A stretch of DNA of 64,000 bases from Eutreptiella sp. 'Long Island Sound 2002' (lineage: Eukaryota > Euglenozoa > Euglenophyceae > Eutreptiales > Eutreptiaceae): positions 24,450,853 to 24,514,852 of the forward strand of contig OZ038385.1 of the NCBI GenBank assembly GCA_964036045.1, read 5' to 3'. Shown piece by piece: positions 17,961 through 26,992 of the stretch (positions are counted from its first letter, which is position 1; each line of letters opens with the position of its first letter). A program made the translations under genes and the position numbers. The notes below the pieces were generated by a model that was not told the DNA's origin, did no database searches, and was given only the letters and a program-made list of their open reading frames with translations.

Positions 17961-18533
17961 ATGAATCGATTACGGAGCCGTCGCAAGGCATTGCTGCGTG
18001 GTTTTTGTACACCTGAGGGTGCTCTGTTTTGCCGCTGTATTGTTTTGTCGGATGACGATTATCTCCAAAGAATGAAAGAGGACAACGGTCAGGAGTACAT
18101 CAGCGGTGACATGCTGAGACTCCATCTGACAAAGCGTGAATGGGACCGGTTTTATCGCCAATGGCGCCGATGGATGCATGCCCAGTTTCCCTTTTTGTCA
18201 GAACGGAGACAGTCTGTCGGGGGCAGTCCGTCCGGGGCAATACGGTCCGTTGGCGACCGTCCGTTGGTTCGCCGGAGGCAATCCGTCGGCGGCAGTCCGT
18301 CTAAGTCCTATGTCCATCCATGTGAGAGGTCGCGGTCAGGAGCAATCCAACGGCGACCCGCGTACAGTATATGCTTCTGGTGTTTCCAACTGTGCATGAC
18401 GCCCGACATTTTGTGCTACATTCAGGAGTGTCTCCGTTTCAATCCGACACCACAACCACAGTTCCGGTGGTCACCGTGTGCCACACGGTGCAACATCCTC
18501 CACCAGCTTTTTCAGTATTTTCATCTTACATAA
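17961..18533 (+). CDS. Basic protein with imperfect repeat, 190 aa
   Basis: Strongly Arg-rich protein (MNRLRSRRKALLRG at the N-terminus). In the middle, two copies of a 29-bp repeat encode RRQSVGGSPS units (18204-18232 and 18273-18301). The C-terminus is Cys- and Phe-rich. The repeat part is higher in CG than the rest and may have expanded recently. Unknown function; Arg/Ser repeats suggest nucleic-acid or phospho-regulated binding. The frame upstream opens only with GTG, so 17961 was chosen. Confidence 0.5.
   Translation: MNRLRSRRKALLRGFCTPEGALFCRCIVLSDDDYLQRMKEDNGQEYISGDMLRLHLTKREWDRFYRQWRRWMHAQFPFLSERRQSVGGSPSGAIRSVGDRPLVRRRQSVGGSPSKSYVHPCERSRSGAIQRRPAYSICFWCFQLCMTPDILCYIQECLRFNPTPQPQFRWSPCATRCNILHQLFQYFHLT
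18204..18301. repeat. 29-bp imperfect direct repeat in CDS
   Basis: Two copies of a unit of the form CGGAGACAGTCTGTCGGGGG plus CAGTCCGTC, separated by about 40 bp that contain further CGGTCCGTTGG-type fragments. Both copies are in the same reading frame. Confidence 0.7.
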
Positions 18534-18631
18534 CCATAACAACCATCATCTGTCTGTTTCATAACCGTGGGTGTTACCGTTGACGTGCATGTCGCTGTGG
18601 ATGAGGCCGTGTGTGTTGGTCGGTGAGTATG

Positions 18632-20434
18632 TCACGGCGTAGAAGTGGGTGTCGGGGTAGATGTTGCTGAGGCTGTTGAGGTAGATGTGGCTGTTGGACG
18701 CAGTTTAGCCTGTATCTCGTTGACACAGGCCACGAGAAGCGGGATTAACTGCTGTGTGTCAACGGCCAAATGCCCAGTGTCCGTCACCTTTGTGGCACCG
18801 GGTGCCACTCTGCACACCTCGTGTGCCATCACCCCAATTTTTCGCCGCTTGTTGTTCCTGTGTGTTCCTCTGTGTTCCTCTCGATAAGAAAACTCATATG
18901 CACCAAGTGCCCCCACAATATCAAGGGCTCCCTCTATGCGCCGGATATCCCTTTTGAGGCGCACATCGCAGTCTGCATACAGACTGTTGGCATGCACGTC
19001 ACCCTCCACACCCACCCCACCTTTAACAGTGAGGGCACCGGATGTCACAGAATCCGAGGGATCTGTGCTGTAGACAACAGCCCGGTCACAGTGCAGCATA
19101 CTTTCCCTGGATACAGCAACTGGAATGAGAAGAGGGTCTGACAGATTTTCGGAAAGGCCGAATGCGTCACCGACTTGATAATTTGAATGTGCATAAATGT
19201 TTACAAACACGTATCTGTGATATGTGCGAAAATCATCCACCTGCCACTCAACAAAACCGTTTGACACGTCAAAAATACGATACTGAGTTGGGGTCTGGTT
19301 TGTATCACAAATTATAGCAAAATCCGGTTGCAAACCGGATTGGGTCACAAACCCTGGTTGTCCCTGTTGGTTGTCCTGCAGGTTGTCAACGTTTGTGTCG
19401 GTGCTCATCACTGTCGTGACATATACACGATTCGCCGTATGCGGTTTCAGAATCACAATCCACAGACTCGCCTGCTGGTCAATTCTACCCCTTGCAACGT
19501 TCTGGTAGTAATGCTTCGATTCCTTGTCATACACAACCGTGTTGTGCATGTCCCCACCCCACCACGGCGGGCGGGAGAAGCCCGCTTCTTTCACCAGATA
19601 CACACCGTTGTCAGCTCCATTACCAACCAGAACCAACACGGTCAATGTTGAGGTGATAGTAGACATACCGATCCGGTCCTTCAATTCATCTATGTTCAAT
19701 TGGGATAGGAAGGGGACAACGTAATCCACCTCTTGATTCTTATACTCCATGTCTACACTGTATTCAAGTGAGACCTGAGCAGAGTAATTGACATCCGTTG
19801 GTTTACCATTCGTGGTGGTGGTGACGCGGTACTGATTCCCCGTGTCAGTCACCAAAACAAGCAATTGCTCAAACACAAAATCCGTGTCCTGGGCACGCAC
19901 GGGGTTATTGTTAGGACCACCGATCCAAACACCGCAGTCAGCGGAGTTGGTGCCATTATCCACCAAATATCTCACACCAGCATCTGTTGCATCTGTTTTG
20001 TTGTTGACACGCGTGTTGGCATATGTGACCAGGGATGTTGTTGTAGCTGGGGTGGGGATCTTGCTGATGGTTAGTGCATCGGAATTGATCTTATTAGCAC
20101 CATATACATTCGGCAATAGACTGTACATATCCCCTGTGGAAAGGTCCAATGCCGCAACGGGGGTCACAAGTGGTGTATTGGCTGCAAAATCACGCAAGCG
20201 ACTCAATGTCCTGTCGTTGTTGACAACATACAATCCAGCATCATTGGAAGGCGTAGCAGGGTCACCAACAAGACAGTACTCCCCTTCCTTAAAGGTTTGG
20301 GTCGGCCCTGTTGGTACCGTGGCAAGGACACGTGACACTGGTATGGCCCTGGTCTGCATATCAGCCACGCTGGTTCTGTACACATTCGTGCCAACCTGTT
20401 GTTCAAAATGCTCATTTTTAATGCTAATGCTCAT
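18632..20434 (-). CDS. Fiber-like protein with S74 intramolecular chaperone domain
   Basis: 600 residues. The long N-terminal and central part is beta-rich, with several repeated ~90-residue elements containing GNGADNGVYLVKEAG- or GVWIGG-type turns, as in trimeric fibers. The C-terminal ~110 residues (from 489) match the peptidase S74 chaperone of phage tail spikes: CDVRLKRDI, then YEFSYREE, then KIGVMAHEV and a terminal helix. S74 domains trimerise the fiber and cleave themselves off at a Ser in an S-D-x-R-x-K motif; here that Ser is Cys489. A low-complexity Thr/Ser/Pro tail follows. Likely a host-attachment surface fiber. A TATATAAAAAAAAG run lies upstream. Confidence 0.8.
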   Translation of the reverse strand: MSISIKNEHFEQQVGTNVYRTSVADMQTRAIPVSRVLATVPTGPTQTFKEGEYCLVGDPATPSNDAGLYVVNNDRTLSRLRDFAANTPLVTPVAALDLSTGDMYSLLPNVYGANKINSDALTISKIPTPATTTSLVTYANTRVNNKTDATDAGVRYLVDNGTNSADCGVWIGGPNNNPVRAQDTDFVFEQLLVLVTDTGNQYRVTTTTNGKPTDVNYSAQVSLEYSVDMEYKNQEVDYVVPFLSQLNIDELKDRIGMSTITSTLTVLVLVGNGADNGVYLVKEAGFSRPPWWGGDMHNTVVYDKESKHYYQNVARGRIDQQASLWIVILKPHTANRVYVTTVMSTDTNVDNLQDNQQGQPGFVTQSGLQPDFAIICDTNQTPTQYRIFDVSNGFVEWQVDDFRTYHRYVFVNIYAHSNYQVGDAFGLSENLSDPLLIPVAVSRESMLHCDRAVVYSTDPSDSVTSGALTVKGGVGVEGDVHANSLYADCDVRLKRDIRRIEGALDIVGALGAYEFSYREEHRGTHRNNKRRKIGVMAHEVCRVAPGATKVTDTGHLAVDTQQLIPLLVACVNEIQAKLRPTATSTSTASATSTPTPTSTP

Positions 20435-20513
20435 TTTTTCTTTTTTCTTTTTTTTATATAGGGGTTATAGGGGTTATATATACATCCTCCCAGACAAGCC
20501 TTTCTATTTCTAT

Positions 20514-21470
20514 ATGTGTGAGGAACCGGAACTGACACATTGGGTCGAAGTTGTACGACAGATCGACGTGGACGTGGACGTCGTTCATGTAGCACTCAAT
20601 GTCGTTCTTCGTCAGTTACGTCACGGCGGGTCAAGCAACCCTAAAATTTGTGCTGAAATTCTCGACGCTATAACGGACACAGATCTGGCGGTGATACATT
20701 GGATGCATTATTTGCCCCGTATAATGGATCAGCTTCAGCTAGCACAACATGGGATTAAATGTGCAATGCTGAAGTTGCTCTTACGTCTGTTACACACTGG
20801 ACACATCAAAATGTGTGCAGAAAATGGCTTAGTAATTGCTTTGTTACTTGAGGAGATACCGTGCCTGGTACTCGAGGAATTACCGATGACAAATGTGATA
20901 ACATGCATTGCAGGCGTGTGTACAGGAGGATTCATTTGGTCCGTCGATTGGTTACGTGTTGTGGTGTGTGCACATGTGGACATATATGCGGATGTTCAGC
21001 ACACGTGCGGCCCAGACGAGAAGCTTGTGGCATATGGTATGACATACGTGTCTCGGTTCTGTGTTTCACCACGGGCCATGAGAATACTCATTCGATATGT
21101 TCTGACCAGGTGCATTCTGCACACACACACCATAAAATGCATCTTATTGTGGATGCATGGGTTCACAACATATGTGACCGATTATCCAAAGTATGTGCAC
21201 AGTGACCTGCTGTTGGCCACAAGAATAATTTCAAGGAGATGTGAGTATTGCACATGCCCTGCAACGATGTGTTTGATCCTGGATATTGTGACAGCACTAC
21301 GGATGCGGTATGCAGGATGGCAAGACCATATGCGTGTGTACGGTCCAGATTTGCTGGATAAATGCAGCGAGGTTAGTCGAAACGAACTTTGTGATGATCC
21401 GAATTTGTGTATAATTTTGCAATTACAAATACATCGTCTACAACAATACACTGAGGTGCCAGATTCCTGA
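20514..21470 (+). CDS. Hypothetical helical protein, 318 aa
   Basis: All-helical protein rich in Leu, Ile, Val and Cys, with a spacing that could be HEAT/ARM-like repeats (CAMLKLLLRLLHTGHIKMCAE and similar segments). The open frame runs far upstream antisense to the fiber gene, but the first sensible ATG is at 20514, with a TATATATAC about 35 bases ahead. It shares an 80-bp divergent intergenic region with the fiber gene. Function unknown. Confidence 0.6.
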   Translation: MCEEPELTHWVEVVRQIDVDVDVVHVALNVVLRQLRHGGSSNPKICAEILDAITDTDLAVIHWMHYLPRIMDQLQLAQHGIKCAMLKLLLRLLHTGHIKMCAENGLVIALLLEEIPCLVLEELPMTNVITCIAGVCTGGFIWSVDWLRVVVCAHVDIYADVQHTCGPDEKLVAYGMTYVSRFCVSPRAMRILIRYVLTRCILHTHTIKCILLWMHGFTTYVTDYPKYVHSDLLLATRIISRRCEYCTCPATMCLILDIVTALRMRYAGWQDHMRVYGPDLLDKCSEVSRNELCDDPNLCIILQLQIHRLQQYTEVPDS

Positions 21471-21531
21471 TTACGCATCTTGGATTTGTTTGGTGTTTGG
21501 TTCTGTTTGCTGTCTTTGTCACAGAACAAAC

Positions 21532-21960
21532 ATGACAGATCGCCATTTGTCTGCCCTGTGGATGTGGTGTAGCACACCGCGTGTGACATCCTTGTGCCTG
21601 ACACCCCCTATCATTTCACTTTGCAAGCTATGTGTACATTACAATGTTTCATTCGAAACGTTACAACAGTTCCCTTTTTTCTGGCGATGTATCCGTGATA
21701 CATCATACAAAAAAAACCACGGTATACTGTTTGCTATTGCAACTGAGGAATTATTAAATCATACGCCAAACCTATCATGCAACAACGTACATGATGCACT
21801 TTTGCTAATACGTGATTTGCAAGCACAAATCAGAAAGCAACTCAACGTAGAGAAGAGGACAGAACAGGAGGATGAGTCATTATCTGAGTGGGTTTGCATG
21901 CAATCTGCGCATCTGGAGATACTAGATTTAATGGAGTTCATTATGCTCATCTCATCCTGA
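21532..21960 (+). CDS. Hypothetical protein, 142 aa
   Basis: Small helical protein with acidic C-terminus (EQEDESLSEW). The ATG at 21532 is preceded by a frame that would open with a distant ATG at 21490; either is possible. No family recognised. The next gene starts 17 bases after the stop. Confidence 0.5.
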   Translation: MTDRHLSALWMWCSTPRVTSLCLTPPIISLCKLCVHYNVSFETLQQFPFFWRCIRDTSYKKNHGILFAIATEELLNHTPNLSCNNVHDALLLIRDLQAQIRKQLNVEKRTEQEDESLSEWVCMQSAHLEILDLMEFIMLISS

Positions 21961-21977
21961 ATATTCAATATTCACAG

Positions 21978-23585
21978 ATGCAATGGACACATATCCCGCA
22001 AGACATATTGTGTCTTATACAAGACTTTGCGTACAAACCCCTACGTATGACACAGGTCTGTGCTATATGGCGGCGAGCCATACGGAACAGGCACATTGAC
22101 ATCATGCACCATGGCATCTGCAGAGCTGGACTGCCCCTTTCGATGCAGTGGCTGTATCGTATGGCCAACACTGTGCAGCACTTGTCGTTGAGAAAAATGT
22201 CAACAAGATGGTTGTACCATCTTACACTGCCAAGACAAATGTTTGTTACATACCACATGTTACGTAGTTTGCGCGTTGAATTTTCTGACAGTATGCTGAC
22301 TATGTGTAACAGAGCAGACGTGGCTGTGGTAGCTACAGAAAGCGCGTTGCTATGGAACTTCGTTCAGCTGCACAATGGGGGCTCTCTCCGTGACCTATCA
22401 CTGATCTGTCCAACATTATGCAGATGGGCGACATCAATATCCTTCACACAATTTCGCCTTGATCGTCTCTGCCTGTCCCTACCGCGATTGCATGGCAGGG
22501 ATTGGTGCAAGCTGCTTGATCAACTAATGAACACCAATATGTATCGTCCCAAAGCATTGGAGCTCACATGCAACTGGGACATACTACATTACAATAGTAC
22601 TTGTGACATGTTCGGACGGTGGGTATCCGAGCAGCAGATACAAAACCTCAGCATCACCTTACAGCGGAAGACACCCCCCATCAGCCGTGGAATATACTAC
22701 GATCACGGACTCCATTTGTTTCTTAAGGGTGTGCAGGGTTCATTGAATGTTCATGTACATCTCAATCTGCCTGCTGATATTGTCACTGTGTGTGAGGCAT
22801 TGAAACCCAACGTAAATCCACGTATCCGAAAACTACATTTGGTGTTGTCTGACCAGATGCGTGGATGGCAGGGCATCTTGTTTGAAACAATTTGTAATGC
22901 CAGTGGTCCCATTGATATCTGGTTTGCACAGGGAATCAAGGGACGTGGGGTAGGTTCAGATGCAACAACCCGGTCACACACACTGACAATGGACCTCGTA
23001 CAGAGTGGCACAGCACCGGATTGGTCAAATACCATTTTTGAGATACCCAAGGTGCATCATGATGGTGCAATTCTGCACACCGTTGAGGCCACAATATGCC
23101 GACCACATCATGCAATTTTGCTTCAACGCATCTTCTCAATTCCAAATGTGTCACGCCATGTGCAACGTGTACACGTGAATATCGACGCGTCCTTGAACAT
23201 CATCAATTTCTGTCAGAGTTTGCGCGGGTGCTATCTGCATACTCTGTCCATTCGCCCTCATCGCACACTGTGTACACAACAGTTCGGTGATAGTCTCAGT
23301 CTCCTCAATGGTTGTGTCAGACATACCGTCAGACTAGATTTGCGAAAGTTTGGTGTTGGTGCAATTCACATGTTACTGTTCAACTCTGACGGACAGGCAA
23401 CACATTTGCCACGTGTTTTTTGGCAACGCTTTATCCTGCTTGTTTCACATCACATCTCTGAAGAATTGATAACGAGACTGCGAAATCGATTCGATATATC
23501 CTCATCAGCCCTGTTTGTATTAGTATGTAACGTTGCCAATGTTGATGGTGATGTTTGGCATGGCACTGGACGACTGTCTGATTGA
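21978..23585 (+). CDS. F-box protein with C-terminal repeat region, 535 aa
   Basis: The N-terminus reads IPQDILCLIQDFAYK ... TQVCAIWRRAI, the Ile/Leu pattern and Trp of an F-box, which binds SKP1 in an SCF ubiquitin ligase. The remaining ~490 residues look like irregular leucine-rich repeats (LRDLSLICPTL, KALELTCNW, QNLSITLQ, KLHLVLSD), a normal partner for F-boxes and the likely substrate-binding part. In viruses such proteins send host factors for degradation. The ATG at 21978 puts the F-box at the very N-terminus, as usual. The 3' end overlaps the opposite gene by 136 bases. Confidence 0.7.
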   Translation: MQWTHIPQDILCLIQDFAYKPLRMTQVCAIWRRAIRNRHIDIMHHGICRAGLPLSMQWLYRMANTVQHLSLRKMSTRWLYHLTLPRQMFVTYHMLRSLRVEFSDSMLTMCNRADVAVVATESALLWNFVQLHNGGSLRDLSLICPTLCRWATSISFTQFRLDRLCLSLPRLHGRDWCKLLDQLMNTNMYRPKALELTCNWDILHYNSTCDMFGRWVSEQQIQNLSITLQRKTPPISRGIYYDHGLHLFLKGVQGSLNVHVHLNLPADIVTVCEALKPNVNPRIRKLHLVLSDQMRGWQGILFETICNASGPIDIWFAQGIKGRGVGSDATTRSHTLTMDLVQSGTAPDWSNTIFEIPKVHHDGAILHTVEATICRPHHAILLQRIFSIPNVSRHVQRVHVNIDASLNIINFCQSLRGCYLHTLSIRPHRTLCTQQFGDSLSLLNGCVRHTVRLDLRKFGVGAIHMLLFNSDGQATHLPRVFWQRFILLVSHHISEELITRLRNRFDISSSALFVLVCNVANVDGDVWHGTGRLSD

Positions 23586-24046
23586 TTATTGCGATTTTTT
23601 GTCTGTTTGCCTGTTTTTGCCTGTTTGCTTTTGCGATGTTTACGTGGGTACTGCACCCTTGCATGGTGTAGAAGTAGCTGTATTGCATTTGAGCGATCCA
23701 AACCACATTTTCGTGCACGGTTGATTGCCAAACGGTATTCGCGATGCCACACCGGAGCCCAATCAATGAGGGCCCGCAAACACTGCAATGCACCAGCTGC
23801 TGGCACACCACGGATGTTGCCAGCAGCGATTGCGACCAATCCACAATTATGCTCCCTATTGTGCTCTGGTGGCCAGATTTGCAATTCGAGTGCATACAAT
23901 AGATCCTGGCGGTCCTTCTCTTCGGTTGATGGTACCAGCATGTTCAGCAATTGCATCAAATGATCTGCGTCGTCTCCTTTCATGCATTGCCATATGTACC
24001 GTCTGATGATCAGCCAGGTACACGTTGTAATGCCATTGAGATTCAT
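23450..24046 (-). CDS. Hypothetical protein, 198 aa, ankyrin-like segment
   Basis: Leftward gene overlapping tail-to-tail with the F-box gene. One stretch (LVAIAAGNIRG ... ALQCLRALIDW) resembles a single ankyrin-type helix pair, not enough for a firm call. The C-terminal third is basic and low in complexity (RKHRKSKQAKTGKQ). It could be a substrate adaptor related to the neighbouring F-box protein, but that is a guess. Confidence 0.45.
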   Translation of the reverse strand: MNLNGITTCTWLIIRRYIWQCMKGDDADHLMQLLNMLVPSTEEKDRQDLLYALELQIWPPEHNREHNCGLVAIAAGNIRGVPAAGALQCLRALIDWAPVWHREYRLAINRARKCGLDRSNAIQLLLHHARVQYPRKHRKSKQAKTGKQTKNRNNQSDSRPVPCQTSPSTLATLHTNTNRADEDISNRFRSLVINSSEM

Positions 24047-24133
24047 CCCATCTGACTACTAGGTTACTAGACTAGGTTACTAAGATTCATCTAACACTGG
24101 AAACGGAACACCAGGAGATCAAAAGCAAACAGA

Positions 24134-25192
24134 TTAATATGGTTGATATCTGTGAGGCTTAGGGTTGGCGTTATCTGGGAATCCTTGTCTCATGTCCGAG
24201 AGGTAATTCATAAAATCGAAAACTATTCGACAACATTGTTCATCAGGACACCGACTGTCATTTGCATTGCAGCCCCTATCGGGGTGTGCCAATAGTCGGG
24301 CGGCTCTGACTGCCATACCCAACTCGCTGCGATTGCGGAAGTGTTTCAAATAGATCTTAGGTACCCTCCCATCTTCGTATGTCGGCCAAGTTCGTATGTC
24401 CTTCAAATCAAACGGGTGACCATTAGCCTGAAATTCTCCCTCTATTTCCAATAGCTTTCTCCAGAGATCGTGGAATTCCTCTTCCTTGTCCTTGTCTCCG
24501 ATGCACCAGCCACCAAATGTTCGGCATTGGTCAAGTGGCCTCTTTGCTTTCGGATTCGGGTTGAGGTCCTCACAGGATTCGGGTTTGGGTATGGGTAGAG
24601 TGGGTAGCGTCCAGGCGCTGGCAGTTCGCAACACTGCCCGCAGGTTTTGTAGGCATGGTGGCACATATCGACACTGATTGGCAGGGCAATTGATGCTTGC
24701 GTTCGCGTACACATCCTGTAGGGCCTCCTGTACACGTACACTCATCTCGTCTCCGATCGCGCGGTTCATCACCTTCATTATGCGTTCGGTGTAATTAGTC
24801 AGCATTACGCAGTCATATGTCTTGTCGCAGACACCTTTCGCGTCAATGAGAAAAGTGTTGATGATCCCCGATCCCGGGCTCAGGACAATCGCCACGAACC
24901 AGGGCTGGCCCGATATCACACCAACATGTGCCAGCACTTCTCCGGTCCCTTTGCGTAGATGGCTGAACATGCAGTTGAGCCGATAGAAATCCACATTGTC
25001 ATCCGTCGAGTGCAATGCATACTCCAACGCCAAATTGTAGAAATTGTAGCGTTGAGTCTCTTGGTCCAAATGTTGCAGCAGCATATTCGCCGCCGTGGTG
25101 AACGAGACAACCACACCATCGTGGGTTAGTTCAGCAACGGGATGTAGGGTCGTACGCTGATCGCTGATCTGATAGAGGAGGTATATCGACAT
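24134..25192 (-). CDS. Protein with C-terminal J-domain-like segment, 352 aa
   Basis: The last ~80 residues contain a helix, then RAARLLAHPDRG, then another helix ending in YLSD. This is the order of a DnaJ domain with its HPD motif, which stimulates Hsp70 ATPase. The loop after HPD carries extra Cys (CNANDSRCPDEQCC). The N-terminal ~200 residues are unrecognised (a VISGQPWFVAIVL strand pair). A His-Pro-Asp loop can occur by chance, so the J call is tentative. ATG at 25192 was taken over an upstream TTG. There is a 54-bp T-rich gap to the divergent next gene. Confidence 0.45.
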   Translation of the reverse strand: MSIYLLYQISDQRTTLHPVAELTHDGVVVSFTTAANMLLQHLDQETQRYNFYNLALEYALHSTDDNVDFYRLNCMFSHLRKGTGEVLAHVGVISGQPWFVAIVLSPGSGIINTFLIDAKGVCDKTYDCVMLTNYTERIMKVMNRAIGDEMSVRVQEALQDVYANASINCPANQCRYVPPCLQNLRAVLRTASAWTLPTLPIPKPESCEDLNPNPKAKRPLDQCRTFGGWCIGDKDKEEEFHDLWRKLLEIEGEFQANGHPFDLKDIRTWPTYEDGRVPKIYLKHFRNRSELGMAVRAARLLAHPDRGCNANDSRCPDEQCCRIVFDFMNYLSDMRQGFPDNANPKPHRYQPY

Positions 25193-25246
25193 TGTTTTGA
25201 ACAAAGATGTAGGATTTTTTTTTTTTGTGCCTTGTCCTCAGATCAG

Positions 25247-25813
25247 ATGATGACACATGATGATGCAATGATGTTGGATTGGTATAGTCATTGTTGGTAT
25301 GTATTTCTTGAAAATAATACAGGATGTCTACCACCTGTTCACCACGATCACGGTCGACTTGTGTCCTTATTATGGATCACAGATGCATTGCATAAGGCTG
25401 CCTTTGACGGCACAATGGAGGATCATCTTGTTACATGTCTGCATTGCGGCAAAAACCTCTCAGACATGGCGTGTACAATACTGACAATACATGCCTCTGC
25501 AGCACATGTCTATGCTTCCTCTGGTCCCTGGCCAAAGGGATTGCAGTTGCCGGTTGTTCCGGCAGAAATCCGGTACATGTGGTTTCTGCTTGGTCGCACA
25601 CAGCAGTGGTGCCACGTAACACTGCAGGAGGACTGGGATGTAATATGTTCCTTTGATGATGAGGAACAGTGGACACAGGGAATACCACCATCTGGAGTGC
25701 AGATTATGGATTTTTTTGCCAAATGTGTGGACACACTCCAGTTTTTATTGCCGCCAGAGCATTGGCTGTTGAATTGGATTGATTATCGCTCACTGAATTC
25801 ATGCGCGAAGTAA
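25247..25813 (+). CDS. Hypothetical protein, 188 aa
   Basis: Soluble protein with Cys pair LHCG and several Trp. No family recognised. Its last 110 bases overlap tail-to-tail with the recombinase gene on the other strand, so one of the two may end differently in practice; both frames look coding. The ATG at 25247 is one of two adjacent ATGs (MMTHDD). Confidence 0.5.
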   Translation: MMTHDDAMMLDWYSHCWYVFLENNTGCLPPVHHDHGRLVSLLWITDALHKAAFDGTMEDHLVTCLHCGKNLSDMACTILTIHASAAHVYASSGPWPKGLQLPVVPAEIRYMWFLLGRTQQWCHVTLQEDWDVICSFDDEEQWTQGIPPSGVQIMDFFAKCVDTLQFLLPPEHWLLNWIDYRSLNSCAK

Positions 25814-26918
25814 GCTGTTCCATGATTTGTTGCTGAAGGGTGATTAAATCACATGTGCACAACGTATCCAGCATGAAGGACACAGGATTTGCAGATGCAA
25901 TGGGTTCTGCAAAGGGATCAACCAAGAAAGCTGCCAGTGCTCGCCATTGCTGACCATGTGAGTGAATTGACTGATTTGAACCATAAAGGTCGTGTACATT
26001 TTCAGGTGCCAGTTCACAGTACACACTAGAGGTCACACCAACGTCACTGTGTCCCAACCATCGTGCAATGCGCACAAGTGGAACCGAATTGTAGAATAAC
26101 ATGTGAACAACCGTGTGGCGAAAGGCATGTGGGTGTGCCTGTGGTTGCCTGTGTAAACCTGCACGCTGGAAGAGTATCCTACATTTTCGCCATATTTGTG
26201 TACAGCTTAAATGTGTACCTGCCAATCTACCTGGGAAGACATAATTGTTGGAAGCACCTTCTTCAACGGATTTCAATAATAAACGCCCACCACAGTCTGA
26301 CAACGTAATCACTCTTTGCAACCCCCCCTTCTCGGTTGTTTGCAGACGAGCCTTTGTCACATCTAAGATCTTCAGGGCCGCAACAGCTGCAATACGTAAC
26401 CCGGTGGTGACGAAGATGTACAGTAGTAATCGTTCCTGTGTTGTTCGCACAATCGAGAACAATTTGCGCACTTCTGTTGGTGTAAGTCCTTTTCGGCGGT
26501 ACTCACCAGGACCATTATTACCGTCACTTAGTGTTCCAGAAACAACCCTTTGTTGCAGTGCAGTGATGCCTTCGTACGATTTATGATCGCCTACACAAAT
26601 GTTTCCCCTCTTGGTTGGAATATGTGTGTTTGTGCCATCTGATTGTATTATGTATTTGAACAATATCCACAAATGACGCATTTGCATTCTGTAATGGGAC
26701 AGGCTGATGTGTCTACCCCTTGTGTTATGTACCCAGTGCTCGTATCTTGCCAGCCATTGTGCATGGGTTAGCATCGTCAGGTCCTTCCAATCCTCATTCG
26801 GCTGTACCAATTTCGCATACAGCTGTAGCATTCGCTGCAATGTGTGCCGCGACGCATTTGACAGCAGATTGTGCTCCAGTTTCCGACGACAGAGGGCCAA
26901 AAAGGTGTCACTTTTCAT
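25704..26918 (-). CDS. Tyrosine recombinase / integrase
   Basis: 404 residues with a helical N-terminal core-binding region and a C-terminal catalytic domain holding the full residue set of the lambda-integrase family. Arg175 is in TTGLRIAAVAAL, a Lys lies near 197, His264 and Arg267 are in HPHAFRHTV, His290 is in WLGHSDVGV, and the Tyr nucleophile is Tyr300. These enzymes cut and join DNA at specific sites to integrate, excise or resolve genomes. It is divergent from a second recombinase, with 74 bp between the ATGs. Confidence 0.9.
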   Translation of the reverse strand: MKSDTFLALCRRKLEHNLLSNASRHTLQRMLQLYAKLVQPNEDWKDLTMLTHAQWLARYEHWVHNTRGRHISLSHYRMQMRHLWILFKYIIQSDGTNTHIPTKRGNICVGDHKSYEGITALQQRVVSGTLSDGNNGPGEYRRKGLTPTEVRKLFSIVRTTQERLLLYIFVTTGLRIAAVAALKILDVTKARLQTTEKGGLQRVITLSDCGGRLLLKSVEEGASNNYVFPGRLAGTHLSCTQIWRKCRILFQRAGLHRQPQAHPHAFRHTVVHMLFYNSVPLVRIARWLGHSDVGVTSSVYCELAPENVHDLYGSNQSIHSHGQQWRALAAFLVDPFAEPIASANPVSFMLDTLCTCDLITLQQQIMEQLTSRMNSVSDNQSNSTANALAAIKTGVCPHIWQKNP

Positions 26919-26992
26919 TGCAAAGATGCAGCCGACCTACTACCTAATCCTAATCCACCTAATCCACCCACCTCAGTTAAGTGAGTGAGTAC

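Noticed and set aside
19842..20513. N-terminal 224-codon extension of the gene at 20514
   Set aside because: It lies antisense to the fiber gene and has no plausible protein character; the ATG at 20514 has a TATA-like element upstream.
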